64,000 nucleotides of DNA from Prorocentrum cordatum (GCA_963575745.1 CAUYUJ010016059.1:419849-483848), one strand, 5' to 3'; positions 1-12,464 are shown, counted from the first letter of the stretch. Numbers and translations: made by a program. The notes: generated by a model not told the origin, from the letters alone.

Positions 1-3000
1 CAGCGAGAGAGAAAAGGATTCCCACCTCCAAGGACGGAGCTTCCGCGCGTGGCCTTGACGCCCGCGGCCGAGAGCCCGTTCCCGTGCTCGCAGGAACCTG
101 GCGTCCCGAAAATGGAGGACCTGGGGGGGGGGACGGGCGGGGTTTCTCACGCTCAGTTGTTCAAGATGGCCCGCCCAACGATACTGCCTATACGCAAGAT
201 GCTCGTCCCAGAATGCCGAGGTGTTTTCGTGCAGAATTTTTACCTTTCGGAACGCGCGGACCATGAACTCTCCCCAGGGCTCGTGGCTGTTTTTTTTCCT
301 GGAGCCCGAAAGCTCGACGATGGATGGTGTCCTGGAGGCGCCTCAACTTCGCGAGCTGGTCTTATCTCAGGTTCCACCCCTTGGCATCCCAGGACAAGCT
401 GCTGCGGATGACGCTGTCGCAAAGGAGGTACCGCCCCGACCCGCGTAGTCAAACGCTTCACGTATATCGCCCGCGAAAGTGAACAGGGGTTTCCCGGGCC
501 CCCTCTCGCTGCACGTTTGAAACATTTGCCTGAGTATGAAAATAATTCCTTCAGCCGGGAAGTCTTGCCGAAAGGCGACTTGGTACATTGCATGCTTTCG
601 TTGTTCAGGATTGGGGAGATGGAGGAGGGCGCGGCAATGTCACTTGTAAGCGGCAGGCAGCAACGCGATGGGACGCGAGTCCGAGATGCTCCTCATCCTG
701 GGGAATCCATTTTTCGCAAAGAAATTAATCGCGCGGGAACCCCAGACATCATCGCCCTGTTCGCCGCCGCCGCCCCGTCCTGTCCAGAAGCCCGGCTTCC
801 CATCTTCATTCTGAATAATGCGTCTTGAGCCCGCCCGCGGCATGGGCGTCTGAAAGCCCCCAGAACAGACGCGCCCCAGTGATGCTGCAACCGCGGCGGG
901 CCCTTCGTCTTCTTCCGTTTCAAAGTGGGGTTCATGTCCGAGGAGGTCGACGGGGTCGGCTTGTCGAATAGATCCGGCTACAGTCAATTGGGGCCCTGGA
1001 TTTCTGTCGAGCCGTCGTCGCCGCCAGAGCCACGTCGTCGCAGGCCCAGTTCAGTTCGGGGCTTCTGGGTCGGGCCTCGGGGATTCCAGGGCAACGTTTC
1101 GTCCTGGGGGCCTCGCTCAGTTTAGCCGTGGACCGCGCCCTCGAGAACTGCCTTTTGAAACGGTAAATTGCCTTCGCTAGATGCCTGCGCATGCGGCCCC
1201 CTGCCTCCGCGCGCAGCCGACGCTGCGAATCGCGAGCGCGAGCCAGGAGCGGGTCGTTCGACGGCGCCGCGCCTGCGCTGCGCCCAGGACAACCTCGCCC
1301 ACGCCGAGATGCAACGTTGGCGATCACGTTCGTGAGCAAGGGTCAGTTGGGCGTTTCCGCCGGCGCCCATGCGCGGCAGAGGCGCGGGAATAGTTTCTCC
1401 GTGAGGTCCCCGGCGAGAAACTCGGGGCAGCTGGTTTTCAAACCTTCCTGCAGGCGTTGAATCTGCTCGCGGGTGGGTAGACGGAGTTGCTGAGCCCCCC
1501 CCCCCCCCCGGCAATCGATGAAGGTCAGATTGGAACCGATCGACCTGCGCCAGTCTTGTCTGCCCGGATACCTCAGAGGCTTCTCGGCCCCCCTGCTCAG
1601 CGAGATAATCGTCGTCGTCGCCCCCCACGTTTTCGGCATGGCGCGATCGATCCCAGACGAGATTCACTTGATAATATGTGCGAGCTCGCTGAAATACATG
1701 TCGAACTAGATGAGCTAAGAGAGCGTTTTTGTCCCAGACGAGTCGCGCCTGCTGCCGAACAAATGGCATACTTCGCATCGACGAAAGCGATGATCGCGTT
1801 GCCCAGCGGGGTCGGCAACTTATCCGGCCTGATCTTCTCCGAATTCCTGGAAGGGTCGCGCAAACGGCGCGATCTCGGCCGCGCCGTTTGCACGGCGCAC
1901 TGCCCCGAGAAAAGGCCTCCCGAAGCGGATCGCCCGCGACGCGTCCGCGCGCTGCAGGTGAAGATTGGACCTTGACAACTGGGGCGTCTCAACCCTGAGG
2001 AAAGACAGCACACAATCCCATTCAGCTTTTGGCTCGATTCGTTTTGGTAGCCGACGACCCTGGGCAAACCTGCCACCTGTCCAGATGTGCCAGGCCCAAG
2101 GGTCCAGATCGGGTTCAGACGCATGTCCAGGAAAAAGCGGAAGCTCCAGTTCGTCGCAAATCTTGCACGGGTGCTCTGGGTCCTGCATCTGCCAGCCTAG
2201 AGACGAGCATGCCGAACGAAATCACCTGGCAGGTAAGGCTGTCGTGGAATCCTGCAGCGCGACGCAGAAGGCCCGTGGTCCGACTCGGTTGCAGTCGACG
2301 CCAGTAGGGAAATTTCAAACTCTATGTACCTCTCAAGCAGGTCCCGGGATATCCCCGCGTAGTCTATATGTTGCGGTGTTGACCCCGGTGGGAGAGGAGT
2401 CCACGGTGTTGGGGAGGGAGGGGTCGCGGGCCCGAACGAAGTCCAGGCTGCGGGGGGGGGGGGGGGGCGACGAGGTCTCGACAGGGGGCGGTGTGAAGAC
2501 CAACGCAGGGAGCGGACTGCCTGCTGCCGACGGCGGCTTGGGCATCCACCCTAATCGCAAAATAGTCGCGCGTGTTTCCTTCGAAAAGCTCGTGAATGTA
2601 GTCAACGCTCGCATTGTAGTCTGAAACACTACGATATGGAGGTACATGGGCACAGGCGAGGAGGGTACTCTGGAAGCCCCACCGAAGCCCCGCGGACATC
2701 GCTTCTCCACGAGGGTTGCGTCGACATCTCCTGCGAACAATCGATGTGCCATGATAGCTGTCTTCATGCGCCCCATCGCGGGGGCTCGAAACGAAATGGA
2801 CGCGGCCGCCGTCCGCGGCACCAGCGCGGAAGTGCTCAGAGCACGCAGCCTCCTGAAGGACAATAACATTCCAACGCCCCTCTTTCTCCAGCTCTGCGCC
2901 CAAAAGATTCGGATGTTTTTTCGACGCTACGCAGATTCCAAAATATGATTCGAGATGTCGAGCATCGTCCCTGGGATACTGTTGATCCCACGCATCAGCG

Positions 3001-4091
3001 CATGCCGAAGTTGATTGTTTGCAAGTACTCAGCGAAGCGGATGTTAAACTGCGAAGACAGGGCCCGGGGAGGCACCTCGAAGAGCCCCGCGGTGCGATTC
3101 GCCTCGGACAAACGGCTGAGCACGCAGTCCTCCGCTCGGTAGCGGACGGTCCCAGCGTCCCAGTCGCGCGGCAAGGTCTGCTGCAGGTCCTCGCGCGTTG
3201 GGATTTCCGGCCAGGCGGTCGATCTCTTCCAGGTGCTTGATCGCGACGTTGCGGGCGGCCGAGGTCATCTTGCTCACATGGCGCTCGTCCTCCGTACTGT
3301 CGATCTGGCGAATGGCCGACCATTGTGAGAACACTTGTGGCCTGAAGGCTTTCAGTGCCAACCGAAACGAAAGGTCCAGGCATATACAGATCTTCCACTG
3401 AGTCGGGCCCCATCCCATTCGGGACGTTGTGGCTCAAGGCCGCGATGTCTCTCAACTTCTGCAAGATGGTGGCCTTCCCTGTGCCGGTCTGGAAGCCACC
3501 AGCGACGATGACCTGGCGCCTCGTCTTGGCACGTGGTCTGCTCCACGACTGTAGCGGTTACTTGGGTGCGAGCCTGATCCGTTCGAGTCCCTCCGGCGTC
3601 GCTTGCCATCGAAAAAGTCGAGCCTGCTCCTCTCCTCTCAAACTGCGCGGTTCGCGAAGGCAGGTCCTGTAGTGCCTGACCCGTTTTGTCGATCCTGGCC
3701 GACATAGTGTCCAGACGGGTGCCCGTCAACCATACCTTCAAGTCCACGCTAGTCTGTTTGACCGAAACGTTGTGCACGTCACTCTTGACACCGCAAAGTC
3801 TGGTATCAGGGCCATTTCGAACGCCTCGAACATGGCGTTGGCTTCGGGACCCAGGTTCATTTGCTGGGGCGGCCCATGCTGACGCGACGGTCTGGATGAT
3901 GCTTTCCCAGCAGCCCCTGGGACGGCGACATCGACGTCGGTCTGTGCTTCTATCAAGTCCTCACCGCCTGTCACGCGGGGGACCTTGGGACGCGGAGCGC
4001 CGTCGGACCCCAGCGCGCCTGACATCGTCCTCGGGCACTGGGAGCGAGGTGACTGGGGCTGGCAGTGGAACTTGAAAAAGAAAAGCCACAT
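1..4091 (-). pseudogene. Decayed LINE, 5' part (ORF1-like, endonuclease, RT start)
   Basis: Read on the minus strand, coding relics occur in the order expected for a non-LTR retrotransposon, spread over several frames. 4091-3350 holds an ORF1-like segment (MSGALGSDGAPRPKVPR start, then a VAGGFQTGTGKATILQKLR stretch resembling the RNA-binding part of dinoflagellate LINE ORFs). 2880-2500 holds endonuclease-like text (WNVIVLQEA; later YFAIRVDAQAAVG). 760-640 reads AKNGFPRMRSISDSRPIALL, the 'RPI.LL..yK' block that opens reverse transcriptase. 590-440 reads YQVAFRQDF...DIREAFDYA, matching RT motif A (D..AFD). The catalytic YADD block would lie beyond the left edge. Many frame changes and stops make it inactive. 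Domain order supports the call; the exact boundaries are inferred. Confidence 0.6.
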
Positions 4092-4139
4092 CGGGCATGC
4101 ATCGGGTGGAGGACAGGTTTCGCAACAGCTCTTGAGCTA

Positions 4140-4350
4140 AACTGGATAATGAAGATGATGCTGGTGCTGATGATGCTGATATGCCTGCGAATGTTGATGA
4201 TGGTGGCCGTGGTGATGTTGATGGTGGTAGAGATGATTGTGATGACGGTGGTGATGATGACGAGGATGATGCTGCTGGTGATGATGATGACGCTGACGAT
4301 AACGATGAGGAGGATGCTGCTGATGATGATGATGATGACTGTGAAGGGCG
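4140..4350. repeat. GAT/ATC-type imperfect microsatellite
   Basis: Imperfect GAT-rich triplets with GTG, GCT and GAG interruptions. It separates two head-to-tail minus-strand LINE relics. All three frames per strand are open only because the period is three, giving Asp/Met/Ile-rich or His-rich text of no coding value. Confidence 0.9.
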
Positions 4351-4699
4351 ACATAAAGCTTGGGGAAGACGCTAAACACATCTCACCATTGCTCTCATCA
4401 TCTAAGGACCTCATCAAGGTCTTGGGAGCCCTTCGTGGAGGCCTCGCCGAGAGACCTGACATGCTCAAGGCCGCCCTCCACGAGGACGACCTCCTCGCAG
4501 GACGCTGGGCCTGTAGCCTGGCGCCTCCCTGCGGGAGCGGGGGGGCGGGCGGAGAAAGACCCGAACTGTCATCTGGTCCCTGTTGGCCTCGCGGGGGCCT
4601 CGGGAACCGCTCAAGACAAGGTTCTTGGTGGTAGCCCGGCCGTGGGGTTGCTTGCCAGCTCTGATACGCTTCACTGGGGCTTCGCCTGCTGCAAAAGAA

Positions 4700-6335
4700 A
4701 TCTTTACAGTAGGCACCATACCGCACAAAGTGCCATAGGGCCACACCTGCTCTCTGCGGGGATTCGATCTGACAGCGTAGAAGGTAGACGTGGCCACATC
4801 GACCGACTCCAATCACTGACCGCTGTCAGCCCTAACTCCATCGCCACCACCCGAAACCCAACACCGTCCCGAACCCGTGGCTGCGGATCAGGCTTTCCCG
4901 GCGGCAGCTCGGCAGAAGCGGGCACAGGCTGGGCTTCGCCGGGGTCCAATCCCACCGTACCAAGCCTGGCCTTACCAATCGTTTGCCCACGCGCTTCGAC
5001 CTGCGCAGCCGAGCTGCGCAGCCCAACGGGCCGACGCCTTCGCAAGACACTTGAAACCGCTGTACAGTTTCACATGAGCCTCCGACGCAACATGCCTTGA
5101 GGCAGCTATCTGGGCGTACATATCGGCAGAATGTTTGGCCGTTTTCCCTGCTATCGAGCATTGCGCGTCGTTGTCCCGCAGCGATAACACCAAAGATTTG
5201 GAAACTGGACGTAAAAACTGGAACCTCCCGCAGACGCCCCAGAACCGACACCACCCAAAAGAACATCCATCGTCCCCTGGCAATCGCAATGCACCTCTAT
5301 CGGCGCGATCGCACACTGCGTGGACATGAACACAGCAGAATCCTCAACGTCCGTGGCCGTCTGCCTCGGACCGTGGGAGAGATGAACATGACCGTAGCAA
5401 ACTGCCTCGACCTGCCCTCCGCCCTGGACAGCCCTGGTATGCCAGGCTCAAGGGCAGACCCCTGCAAAAAATCGGCCCCGAGAGGCGGCCTGCCGAAGCC
5501 CGATTCATCAAACACAAACAATCGGTTCAAGCTCCCGGGCAGGCAAGAAAGCAAGCGGGAACGGAAACATCGCACGACCAACTCTCTCGGCCAACTCCTC
5601 AACACCTTCCTTGGCCCGAGCAGCTTGGCTCGCAAGCTCTGTCGAAACTTCGTCCCGACGCAGCCCTGCAGGGGCTACGCACTGAAACTGCCTGTGTCAA
5701 AGTGTGCCCCTCTCCTCCTTGCAAAGCCTACAATCACAACGCTGGTCCAATACATGCTTATATGCACTCTCGCCTGAGGCCAGTGCACATTTCTCATAGG
5801 GCGCTTCTCAGGGCCCTCTGGTGGTTGGGGCCCCACGGGGAGAAGGAGAGGAGGAGGAGGAGGAGGAGGAGGAAGAGGAGGAGGAGGAGGAGGGGGAGAA
5901 GGAGGGGCAGAGGAAGGGACAGGAGGCGGAGGAATGGAGGAGGGGCAAGAGGGCGTTCCAAAAAAGAGGGTACCGTGACAGCAGCTCTCCTTGCTGGCCA
6001 AGCGCTTGGCGGTCCGACGCTCTGATCGCACTGGCTCTGATTTCCAACCGGAACTCAAGAGGCGAGATCTGAGACAGGTTGCGCACCTGGCCTTGATCCG
6101 TCTCCACCGACCAAAAGTCACGAAGCGTACAATCGATGCGTTGCAGAGTGAACAACGCTACACCAGCAGGTGTGGCCGCTCCCTGCCAAGCGTGCTTCCT
6201 AGCTCGAAGGGTGGCGGCATCGATCGACACATTCAAAATCGAAACCTTGGGAATCCAAACCAGACAGCGGTGGCCCACAGAACAGCAACGTGGCCAACGT
6301 AGGCCACCAAGAAATCCACGAGTTGACACATCCTA
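4700..6335 (-). pseudogene. Decayed LINE, 3' part (RT distal region and RNase H)
   Basis: Minus-strand text runs from an RT-distal region (6330-5960: CLVWIPKVSILNVSIDAATL, then LRDFWSVETDQGQV) through a region with SRAEGRS at about 5400 (RNase H 'RAE'-like) to IEVHCDCQGTMDVL at about 5290, which resembles the RNase H 'tDcqgT' motif of dinoflagellate LINEs. It continues to a helix-rich tail (SADMYAQIAASRHVASEAHV) at about 5080. Frames change repeatedly and a GGA tract interrupts it at 5845-5910. It is the 3' half of an element and lies just upstream, in the same orientation, of the 5' half at 1-4091. Whether both come from one family cannot be settled by eye. Confidence 0.45.
5842..5935. repeat. 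GGA microsatellite
   Basis: A purine-rich (GGA)n run, one of the few triplet tracts with purines on the plus strand. It sits inside the decayed LINE piece on the minus strand. Confidence 0.9.
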
Positions 6336-6359
6336 AACGAGTGCAGCCGGATTCCAACG

Positions 6360-6905
6360 GAGGTTCTGGTGATGATGATGGTGATGTTGATGATCATGAC
6401 GTTGATGATGGTGATGATGATGTTGATGGTGATGATGCTGATGGTGCCGATAGTGAGGATGATGATGATGGTGCTGCTGATGCTGATGATGATGATGACG
6501 ATGCCGATGAAGATGACGATCATGCTGCTACTTATACCATGGCGATGATGCTGAGACTGATGCTGCTGATGAAGTGATAATGATAATTATGGTGATGGTG
6601 CTGGTGATGGTTAGGCGGATGATGATGAGGTTGGGGATGCTGACGGAGATGGTGATGATGGTGCGGATGAGCATGAGGATAACGATGGGGAGTCATGATG
6701 GTAATGATGATGAAGATCATGAAGATGCTGATGTGGATGATGCTACTGCTGGTGGTGATGATGACGAGGATCATGATCATGATGATGATGATGGTGGTGG
6801 TGGTGATGGTAATGATGCGGGTGACGACGACGATTCTGATGATGGTGATGATGATGCTGCTGCTGCTGATGATGATGCTGTTGATGGTGATGCTGAGCAA
6901 GAAGG
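6360..6905. repeat. GAT-type microsatellite, ~550 bp
   Basis: Long imperfect GAT/GGT/GCT tract reading Asp/Ala/Gly-rich on plus and His/Gln or Ile/Thr-rich on minus. No start context, domain or codon signature suggests translation. Confidence 0.9.
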
Positions 6906-6944
6906 TTATGAGGAGACGGAGGAGGAACATACCCCCTACTCCTT

Positions 6945-7085
6945 CTCTTCTTCTTCGTCTTCCTCCTCCTCCTCCTCCCTCCTCCTCTTCCTCCTCCCCC
7001 TCCTCCTCCTCCTCCCCCTCCCCCCCCTCCTCCTCCTTCTCCTCCTCTTCCTCCTCCTCCTCCTCTCCTCCTCCTCCTCTTCCTT
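6945..7085. repeat. TCC microsatellite
   Basis: Nearly pure (TCC)n with TTC and CCC interruptions directly after the GAT tract, so two unrelated triplet repeats abut within about 40 bases. Confidence 0.92.
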
Positions 7086-9960
7086 GTCTCGCCCTCCACT
7101 CCCAGGCTGGGCCTGCCTGCGCGCAGGCGTCCACCGCGCCCTGAAAGCGGTGGTGGGTTGCCCAGTCCACCCGGATGCGGCACGTGGCCGATATCCTGGC
7201 GTCGGCAGCGGGGGGGGGCGAGCCCGGGGGGGAAGTGAGAAGGGGCGGGTCTTTCCAGAAGGCTCAGAGGGCCTCGGGTCGTGTGAGAAGTTTTGTCTAA
7301 CCCTTCCCCGAAGACGTAGACAACTTCTCAGAAGGAGCGAGGGTTCCTCTGAAGTCCCGCCGCCGTCTAAGAAGGCCTTTCTCCTTGCCACTTCCCCCTC
7401 GCTCCACGCCGACGGGTGGAGGGGTGGGGGAGAGGGGGGGGGGGGGGGCGAAAGCGAGGAAAAGAAGTGCTAAGCTCTGCCCTCCACCCTCGGGGATCGA
7501 GGAGGGCACACGTTTCGAACGACCCTGGGAATTTCGGATACTCTCTGATGCCCTCTGCCCTTTTTGGGCCTCCAGGGACCTCCAGGGACTCTTGGGGGCC
7601 AGGATCCAGGGCGGAACTAAAACTTACAGGGGACGTTCTAGATGGGTCCAAGATTTCACACGGCCAGGCTGGGGTGCTCTCGAATGCTTCTGGAGGTTCC
7701 GGATTTTTCTGGAACCCTGGAGGGACAGGTGGGAGGAGAACGGAAGGAGGGACTCCCTCTCCTCCTGTAACCTACTTCTCATCCCCTTCCTTTCCACTTC
7801 CCCCCCTCATCCTGCTGCCCCCATCCTCCTACTCCTGCTCCACCCCCTCCCCCCACATACGCGTCCTTCCTCCTCCATCTTCTCCTCAAGACAGGGGTCG
7901 GGATGACCGAGGGACGGAGGCGGAAAGGAAGAAACGAGGAGGAGGAGAAGGAGGAGACGGAGGAGGAACGGTGAAAAGGATCGTGAGGGGAATGAGTCCT
8001 GGACCCATGGACTCTTCCCTCTGGACCAGTTGTTCATCCTGAGTAGTTCTGGACCCTCCCGAGGCCCTCAGACGGCCCCTAGAAGCCGAGAGCTGCGAAA
8101 CAAATCCAGGACCCGTGTCATCGGGGCCTTTTGGATTCAGGGCGAGGAGAAGCACGACGACGAACACCTACGGATGCCAGCATGCCTTCGCTCCTCGGCC
8201 AGAAAGGCCCAAGATGCCTCCTCGCATCCCCCCTCCACATGCGCTGCATGCGCGGCGGCGCAGCCAGATGCGGCAGGTTCGTGTCGTGACGCCCTGCATG
8301 TTGGTCCCTGATGTCACGTGGATCGTTCAACCTTGAACGATCGTGGCTTGCCGATCGCGAAAGATCGTTCGGGAATGGCCGATTCTGGGCCACCGGTGGG
8401 GCTCAGCCTTGAACGCCCGCGCCAGGGGCCGGCGCCTCGTCGACACCACACGCACCCGACGTGCTTGCCGCACCGCCTCGCATGCCGTGCCGCCCTCGGC
8501 GGGGCGATGGGCAGACCAGCCGGGCAGGGCCGGGCGGGGCCGGGCGGGGCAAGGCGAGCCTTCAGGGATGCAGGGCAGGACACGTCTTGCAGAAATAACG
8601 AGCCTCGCCGTCGCTGGGACGTCCATTCCCCGTGCTCGTTTCGGTTTCGTGCGTGTTTTCTGGGCCTGCTGGTCTGATGGTCGAAGATGCTCCTCGAAGG
8701 TCCTCGCCGAAAAAACTGCACACGTCCGAGCGATGCCAAGAGAAAGGCAGGGGATGGGGGAGTCGAGGTTGGACGTCCTTGGGCGTCCCATGAGGCCTCC
8801 TGGGGCGTCCTTGTGGTCGCGGCTGGGCCCCCCTCGAAAGTCCTTCCTTCCAGAGCGCAACCCAGGAGTCTTCGGGGGCGAATACTCAGAAGGTCCTCCG
8901 TCGGCGGCGGTGACTGTGGGAAGGGGGGTGGGGGAGGGACGGGGACGGACGAGGAACGGGCGGGGCAGGGGTGGACGCTCAGAGGGAAACAGTTGCAGGG
9001 GCTGGCTATGCCACGCAGTGACCCAACACCCTTTGCCGCATCCCTTTGCGGGAGAGGGATGGGCGGGGGGGGACGGGAAGCGGTCGCCGAAAACAAGCCC
9101 GAGCCAGCGAGGCGGGTAACCCCTCGAGATCGCCACTTCTTGCGCGGCAGTGGCTGCTCGCGCGCGCGCGCGCGCACGGCCCTCGCGCACGCGCGGGCTC
9201 GGGCACGGGAAGAGCCTCGCGCCGTGACGACGCCGACCCTTTCTGGCTTTCCGACACCGCGCGAAACGCCCGATCCTGGGCGAGCGAGCTCTGCTCTGAG
9301 GTCTCTAGGAGGCTCTCGGCCCCGCCTTTCGCACGGCGCGCATGCCGGGGGCTGACGTCTTCTTCTGTTTTAGCGAACACGGGCAGGAACGGCAGATCAA
9401 GAAACCCGCTGCCACTCAAACAGCGACCCCAATCGCACGATTCACGGGCAGGCCAGCACAGCGAGACGCGTGCCTTGCCAGTCCTGGCAACCCCTTGCCG
9501 TGGGGCTGGACTCTGCGTCCCTGGGGCCCGAAGCGGGCCCTCGGATGGACGTTCAACCCTTGAGCGCCCGCGCCCAGCCTCGCCGCCGCGTCGAGGCGGC
9601 GCGCAGACCGACGCAACGAGAGGTCGTCGCCTGTCGGGCTGCGCGGGGGGCGGGGCTGCGTGCGGAACCCTGCCGCCGCCCACGGGAGCTCGGGCGGCGG
9701 AGCCGCGAAGCGAGCGCTCCTGTCGTGGATGCAGGACGTGTCGCAGCCAAGCACCAATGCCATGTTGCGCTGCGGGCGCGGGAGCGACCCACCCTCCTAC
9801 CCCTCCTCCTTCATTCTTCCTCATGTGTCGTCCATCCGCGTTGGAACACTTCAATTATGCAAGTGTTGTTTGGCTGCTTACTGCCGTGGACAAATCCTGC
9901 CATATCCTTCCTCATGGTGAACCTTACTTTCCTCCATTTCCTCCATCTGCTCCTTCTCCA
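7086..9960. other. Unassigned GC-rich DNA with dispersed repeats
   Basis: No convincing gene. Long overlapping open frames on both strands are Arg/Pro/Gly-rich and show no recognisable domain. The segment 7200-7405 is homologous to 26130-26345 (palindromic CTTCTGAGAAG family). The segment 7985-8160 resembles the foldback element at 20915-21083 (shared TCATCCTGAGT block and GGACCCGT end). A (GC)n run lies at 9160-9178. Confidence 0.6.
9160..9178. repeat. Alternating GC run (Z-DNA-prone)
   Basis: About 19 bases of uninterrupted alternating G and C, followed closely by CGCGCACGCGCGG. Alternating purine-pyrimidine of this kind can adopt left-handed DNA. Confidence 0.8.
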
Positions 9961-9964
9961 ACAA

Positions 9965-10150
9965 CTCCTCGTGTTTCCTCTTCCTCCTCCTCCCCTTCGT
10001 TTTCCTCCTCCTCCTCCTCCTCCTCCTCCTCCTCCTCCTCTTCCTCCTCCTCCTCCTCCTTCCCCCTCCTCTCCTCCTCCTCCTCCTCCTCCTCCCTCCT
10101 CCTCCTCCTCCTCCTCCTCCTCCTCCTCCTCCCCTTCCGTCCTCCTCCTC
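9965..10150. repeat. TCC microsatellite
   Basis: Polypyrimidine (TCC)n tract, about 185 bp, with few interruptions. The opposite strand is polypurine. Confidence 0.93.
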
Positions 10151-10539
10151 CACCCTTTGGAACGTCGATGACACGTCCAAAACATACAGGAAAATTAGGA
10201 CAATCACAGGAATCACCGGAAACGTGGAGACATCCTGCGGACCCGCAAAGAACTACGCAACACGAGAGGCAACCTACCAAACAGCTCCTGCTGTCCCCTG
10301 TTGCTGCTCCTGCTCCTGCTTTTCCCCCCAAACCCCAGAAGCCATCATCCACCTCCGAAAATCTACCGAACCCCTCGAACCGTCGAGAAACCGTTCAACA
10401 CATTCTCCTCGCCCTCATCCTCCTCGCCCTCCTCCCTCCCCCCCAGGACGCCCTCATCCCCTGGACAGCCTGAGCGATCCCAAATAATCTCCCAGAGCCC
10501 ATCATAACATCCAATCCGCCCTCGGAAATACTCTCGCTC

Positions 10540-11220
10540 CTCCACCTCCTCCTCCTCCTCCCCCTCCTCCTCCTCCTCCTTCCCTCCTCCTCCGCCTCCG
10601 CCTCCACATCCGCCTGCGCCTCCTCCCCCTCCTTTCCTCCTCCTCCTCCTCCTCCTCATCCTCCTTGTCCTAATCCTCCTCCTCCTCCTCCTCCTCCTCC
10701 TCCTCCTCCTCCTCTTCCTTCCTCCCTCATCCGCTTCCTCCCTACCTCATCACTCCTTCTCCTCCCTCCTCCTCCTCCTCCTCCTCCTCCTCCTCCTCCT
10801 CCTCCTCCAAACTCCCCCCTCCCTCCCTCCCTCCTCAACGCCTGCCTCCTCCTCCTCCTCCCGCCCTCCCGCCCTCCCTCCCTCCCTCCCTCTCTCCCTC
10901 CCTCTCCCTCCCTCCGTTTCTCCTCCTCCTCCTCCTCCTCCTCCTCCTCCTTCCTCCTCCCCCTCCTTTCCCCTTCTCCTCCTCCTCCTCCGCCTCCGCC
11001 CCCGCCTCCGACTGCGCCTCCTCCCCCTCCTCCTCTTCATTCTCCTCCTCCTCCTCCTCCTCCTCCTCCCTCCTCTCCTCCTCCTCTTCCTTCCTCCCTC
11101 ATCTGGCTTCCTCCCTACCTCATCACTCCTTCTCCTCCCTCCTCCTCCTTTCCCTCCTCCTCCTCCTCCTCCTCCTCATCCTCCTCCTCTTCCACCTTCT
11201 CCTCCTCCTCCTCCCTCCCT
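10540..11220. repeat. TCC-rich array, left flank of LINE
   Basis: About 0.7 kb of polypyrimidine sequence. It contains sub-repeats beyond plain TCC, notably a block with TTCCTCCCTACCTCATCACT at about 10735 and 11105 and CTCAACGCCTGCCTCC at about 10836. The same blocks occur right of the LINE (18282-18335, 18480-18510, 18256 and 18623), so both flanks derive from one array. Confidence 0.9.
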
Positions 11221-11402
11221 CAAGCAATTGGGGCTCTTGCAGGTGGGGCGGGGGCTGGGGTAACCTTTCCTTATTCTTACCTACCCACCGTACCTCCAGA
11301 GCTCCAGTCCTGCACCTCAGCGCGGTGCTTGGGTGGCATCGCGGTCGCGAACTCGGTTCGCTCCCGCGTTGGCGGAGCAGGACATAGTCTACAGTATCCA
11401 CG

Positions 11403-12464
11403 ATGTCGGGTTTGTCTGCCAAGGTTTGGAGCCGTTGCGCCAACTGTAAAACGTACGAGTGGAACCACATCCTCGAGGGCAATGGCAAAGCATGCAAGAA
11501 GTGTGGCCAGAAGGTTCGCCTTCATCGTGCCAGGTCCAAGTCCCCCAAGAGCGTCTCCGTCGACGTAGGCGGGAATCAGTTGCTCAAGCCAGGGAAATCC
11601 ATTTTGAAAGGTTCAGTTGCTCAGAGTTCAGCGAGTCCGCCGTCGGTGAAGGACCTCCTTGTGGGTGCCATCGCCGCCGCGTCCGACCCGAAGCTCCGAG
11701 ACACTCTCCAGGCCGAGCTGACCAAACTCGACAGCGAGTCGCAGGCACCCGTTGTCGAAGAGTCAGCTGCTGATGCGGTACGGCGAGCCGACTCAGCTTG
11801 GCGGGATGCTGGACACAAGCACAATCAGTCGTTGAAGTCGGTCATGAGGCTCAGGCAACAGCTTACAGCAGCTGAGGCCAAGGAAGCCACGGCGGCAACG
11901 ACGCTTGCCGAGGCCACGCTGAATAAGCAGGCCGCCGCCAAGCGTCTCGCCCAGGCCGAAACTGGCCCCAAGGAGGAGAACGGGTCTGGCCTATTCAACC
12001 TGTCTTGGGATGCAAGCATTTTTGATAACTTGGGGGGCTTCGAGGAGTCGGAGCGCGGGGACATGGAGAAGTTGCAGTCCGAGCTCCAGCAGGCGAAGGA
12101 TCTCCTTTCCAACCGCGAGGGGCAGGTCAAGGAGTGGCTGAAGAAGGCCACCGACCTGCGCCAGGCAGACACCGAGCGGATGAGGAAGAAGCGCCGCTCC
12201 GACGACTCGAGTGCGGCGGAGAGCGAGGAGAAGAAGGACGAGGCCCCGCCCCAGCAGGCTGGACCAGCTCCTGAAGCGCCAGTCCAGGCTGCCGCCACGG
12301 AGGCGACGGGCCAGGCCGAGACGGAGGCCCAAGAGGCCAGAGCCGCTGCTGTGCGAGCCGAGGCCGACCGCATATCCCGCGCCAAGTTCGTGGCAACAGA
12401 GGCCAAGGGCAAGGGGGTGACGGCCAAGGCGGGGGGCAAGGGCTATGCGCCCTACTCGGAGTGA
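11403..12464 (+). CDS. LINE ORF1: zinc-ribbon, coiled-coil nucleic-acid-binding protein
   Basis: An intact 353-residue frame beginning MSGLSAKVWSRCANC. Residues 12-34 hold two Cys pairs (C12xxC15 and C31xxC34), a zinc ribbon next to a basic patch (KKCGQKVRLHRARSKSPK). The middle (about 85-290) is Ala/Glu/Lys/Gln-rich with long heptad-like helices, a probable coiled coil. The C-terminus is Gly/Lys-rich (KGKGVTAKAGGKGYAPYSE). By analogy with other LINE ORF1 proteins it should bind element RNA and multimerise; that is inference. The start is chosen because it precedes the zinc ribbon and follows a non-coding leader. The stop lies 24 bases before the candidate ORF2 start. Undamaged, unlike ORF2. 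Confidence 0.8.
   Translation: MSGLSAKVWSRCANCKTYEWNHILEGNGKACKKCGQKVRLHRARSKSPKSVSVDVGGNQLLKPGKSILKGSVAQSSASPPSVKDLLVGAIAAASDPKLRDTLQAELTKLDSESQAPVVEESAADAVRRADSAWRDAGHKHNQSLKSVMRLRQQLTAAEAKEATAATTLAEATLNKQAAAKRLAQAETGPKEENGSGLFNLSWDASIFDNLGGFEESERGDMEKLQSELQQAKDLLSNREGQVKEWLKKATDLRQADTERMRKKRRSDDSSAAESEEKKDEAPPQQAGPAPEAPVQAAATEATGQAETEAQEARAAAVRAEADRISRAKFVATEAKGKGVTAKAGGKGYAPYSE

Noticed and set aside
1597-1800. FVDAKYAIC text as RT motif A of the decayed LINE
   Set aside because: It lies upstream of the RPIALL block in element orientation. The DIREAFDYA text at about 440-585 fits motif A and order better.
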